Below are positions 62,914 to 64,000 of a DNA stretch of 64,000 nucleotides, piece after piece. The notes under the pieces were generated by a model. It did no database searches. It was not told the origin of the DNA and was given only the letters and a program-made list of their open reading frames with translations. The translations under genes were made by a program, and so were the position numbers. The DNA comes from Pomacea canaliculata. Lineage: Eukaryota; Mollusca; Gastropoda; Architaenioglossa; Ampullariidae. Positions within the stretch are counted from its first letter, which is position 1. Each line of letters begins with the position of its first letter. The stretch lies in assembly GCF_003073045.1 (NCBI RefSeq), contig NC_037593.1:20978964-21042963 (forward strand), written 5' to 3'.

Positions 62914-64000
62914 GTGAGTCCTCCCTCCTCCCATCACACACTTCCTTCCCAAACATCATTTCATCCATCAGCCGACTCTAAGATCCGTCTAACAAGTTTT
63001 GGTTTTCCACTGACCAAGAGGCATTTATTTTCCAGCGCTGTAATTGAATTCTCTGGGCCGTGTCTAGGAATTTATACGTGACATCACATGCATTCATGTA
63101 ACCACACGTCACAGGTAACTGCTATGACCAAACTGCATGTAGCAGAAGTAACTGTTTTAACTAAGTTACATATAAGAGATTCAGTAAATGCTATACCCAA
63201 GTTACATGTAGCAGAAGTAACTACTATACCCAAGTTACATGTAGAGTACACTAAACGTGAGCACCACTACTCGCGCACTCATCCGGACATTTGGAGTGTC
63301 CTTTCTTCCACTCAAAAAGAAATCACACCTGGCGCTCAGGTACCCTGTCGACATTACTAAAACTGACACTCACAGGGTAATTATTACTGGCCAACCAAAC
63401 GAAATAGCTCCAAACACATAAACAGGATTACGAATCCTAGGGGAAAAAACGGTTAACACAACAGGGTGGGTCCTCGCTGTCTGTCCTATAAATGTTAATG
63501 AACTCCTCAAAGAGAGTCAATGCTTACAATTATTCCTCCCCTGCCCCAGACAGTTCAACCCTGAAGCATTCTGATAGTTTGTTCCTTGAATCACACAAGC
63601 GGGTGTGGGGGGCGACAACAGACAGACGATAACTGGGAACTTAGGACATACAGGGTAGATGTCATTAGGGAACGGACGTCCTCGTGAAAGTCACGGCACC
63701 CTGGAGTCTCTCTCTCTCATACATACTCACACACACATACACTCAAACACACACTCTCTCAGTCTCTCTCTCTCACTCTCTCACACACGGTGGATTCAGT
63801 ACATCAAAAATGGTTGAAGCTGCAACCAGATCATCCAGTGTTTGTTCACGAAGTTCATGCAATGGCTGGGCTCCCAATGGTCAGAGCAGGGAGCACAGTT
63901 TGCATTAAGTAGGATGGCGGCTGGCCCCACAGATCGCTCGCCGGCAGTTGTACATCTACTTCTTACATCCATGGCAATGACAACACAAGACTAGAGAAAC
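62914..64000. other. Downstream stretch to window end
   Basis: A roughly 32-base minisatellite (ACCCAAGTTACATGTAGCAG plus AAGTAACTACTAT) runs from 63110 to 63255 in about four copies. CT/CA-rich microsatellite lies at 63707-63788. No exon is convincing. Confidence 0.5.

Noticed and set aside
1-64000. tRNA genes, rRNA and CRISPR arrays
   Set aside because: I looked for B-box-like GGTTCGA motifs and regularly spaced palindromic repeats by eye. None is convincing, and the tandem repeats here lack unique spacers.

Overview
This is nuclear DNA from an invertebrate animal. Introns are many and long, splice sites follow the GT-AG rule, poly-A signals are eukaryotic, and microsatellites, minisatellites and LINE remnants are common. 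The best guess is a lophotrochozoan, probably a gastropod mollusc. That rests on the overall look of the genes and repeats, not on a marker gene, so it is inference.

Layout. Positions 1-4.1 kb hold GC-rich repeat blocks built around a CAGACCCTCCG-type minisatellite, plus one signal-peptide exon on the minus strand. Positions 5.6-6.1 kb hold a decayed LINE reverse transcriptase. Positions 7.6-15.5 kb hold the most unusual locus: a complete, TATA-driven gene for a secreted protein. It has a signal-peptide exon and then three tandem units, each made of a six-cysteine exon A, a six-cysteine exon B and a Thr/Ser-rich linker exon. Every legible junction is phase 0. The last linker has grown into a mucin-like 42-bp repeat array. 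Positions 20.5-22.5 kb hold a four-exon plus-strand gene that I do not recognise, ending in a CaaX prenylation box. Positions 23.7-26.4 kb hold an intact seven-exon minus-strand gene for a 315-residue CRAL-TRIO lipid-transfer protein of the alpha-tocopherol transfer protein/clavesin group.

Positions 30.06-45.49 kb hold MSH6, the mismatch-repair subunit of MutS-alpha, in 35 exons covering PIP-box-like, PWWP and all MutS domains. Positions 51.5-53.8 kb (minus) encode a 118-residue predicted single-pass membrane protein, next to LINE debris. Positions 59.2-60.1 kb (minus) may encode a 113-residue protein. Positions 60.6-62.9 kb (plus) hold exons of an unrecognised transmembrane protein that probably continues past the window. 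A 70-bp mariner-like miniature element lies at 60.37 kb.

The genes look like independent neighbours and do not form a functional cluster. One theme cuts across them: MSH6, the CaaX gene and the transmembrane gene each contain single-base reading-frame inconsistencies, often at short homopolymers, although their splice sites and protein similarity are otherwise intact. Residual assembly indels are the simplest explanation, but for MSH6 a true loss would matter biologically and is easy to test.
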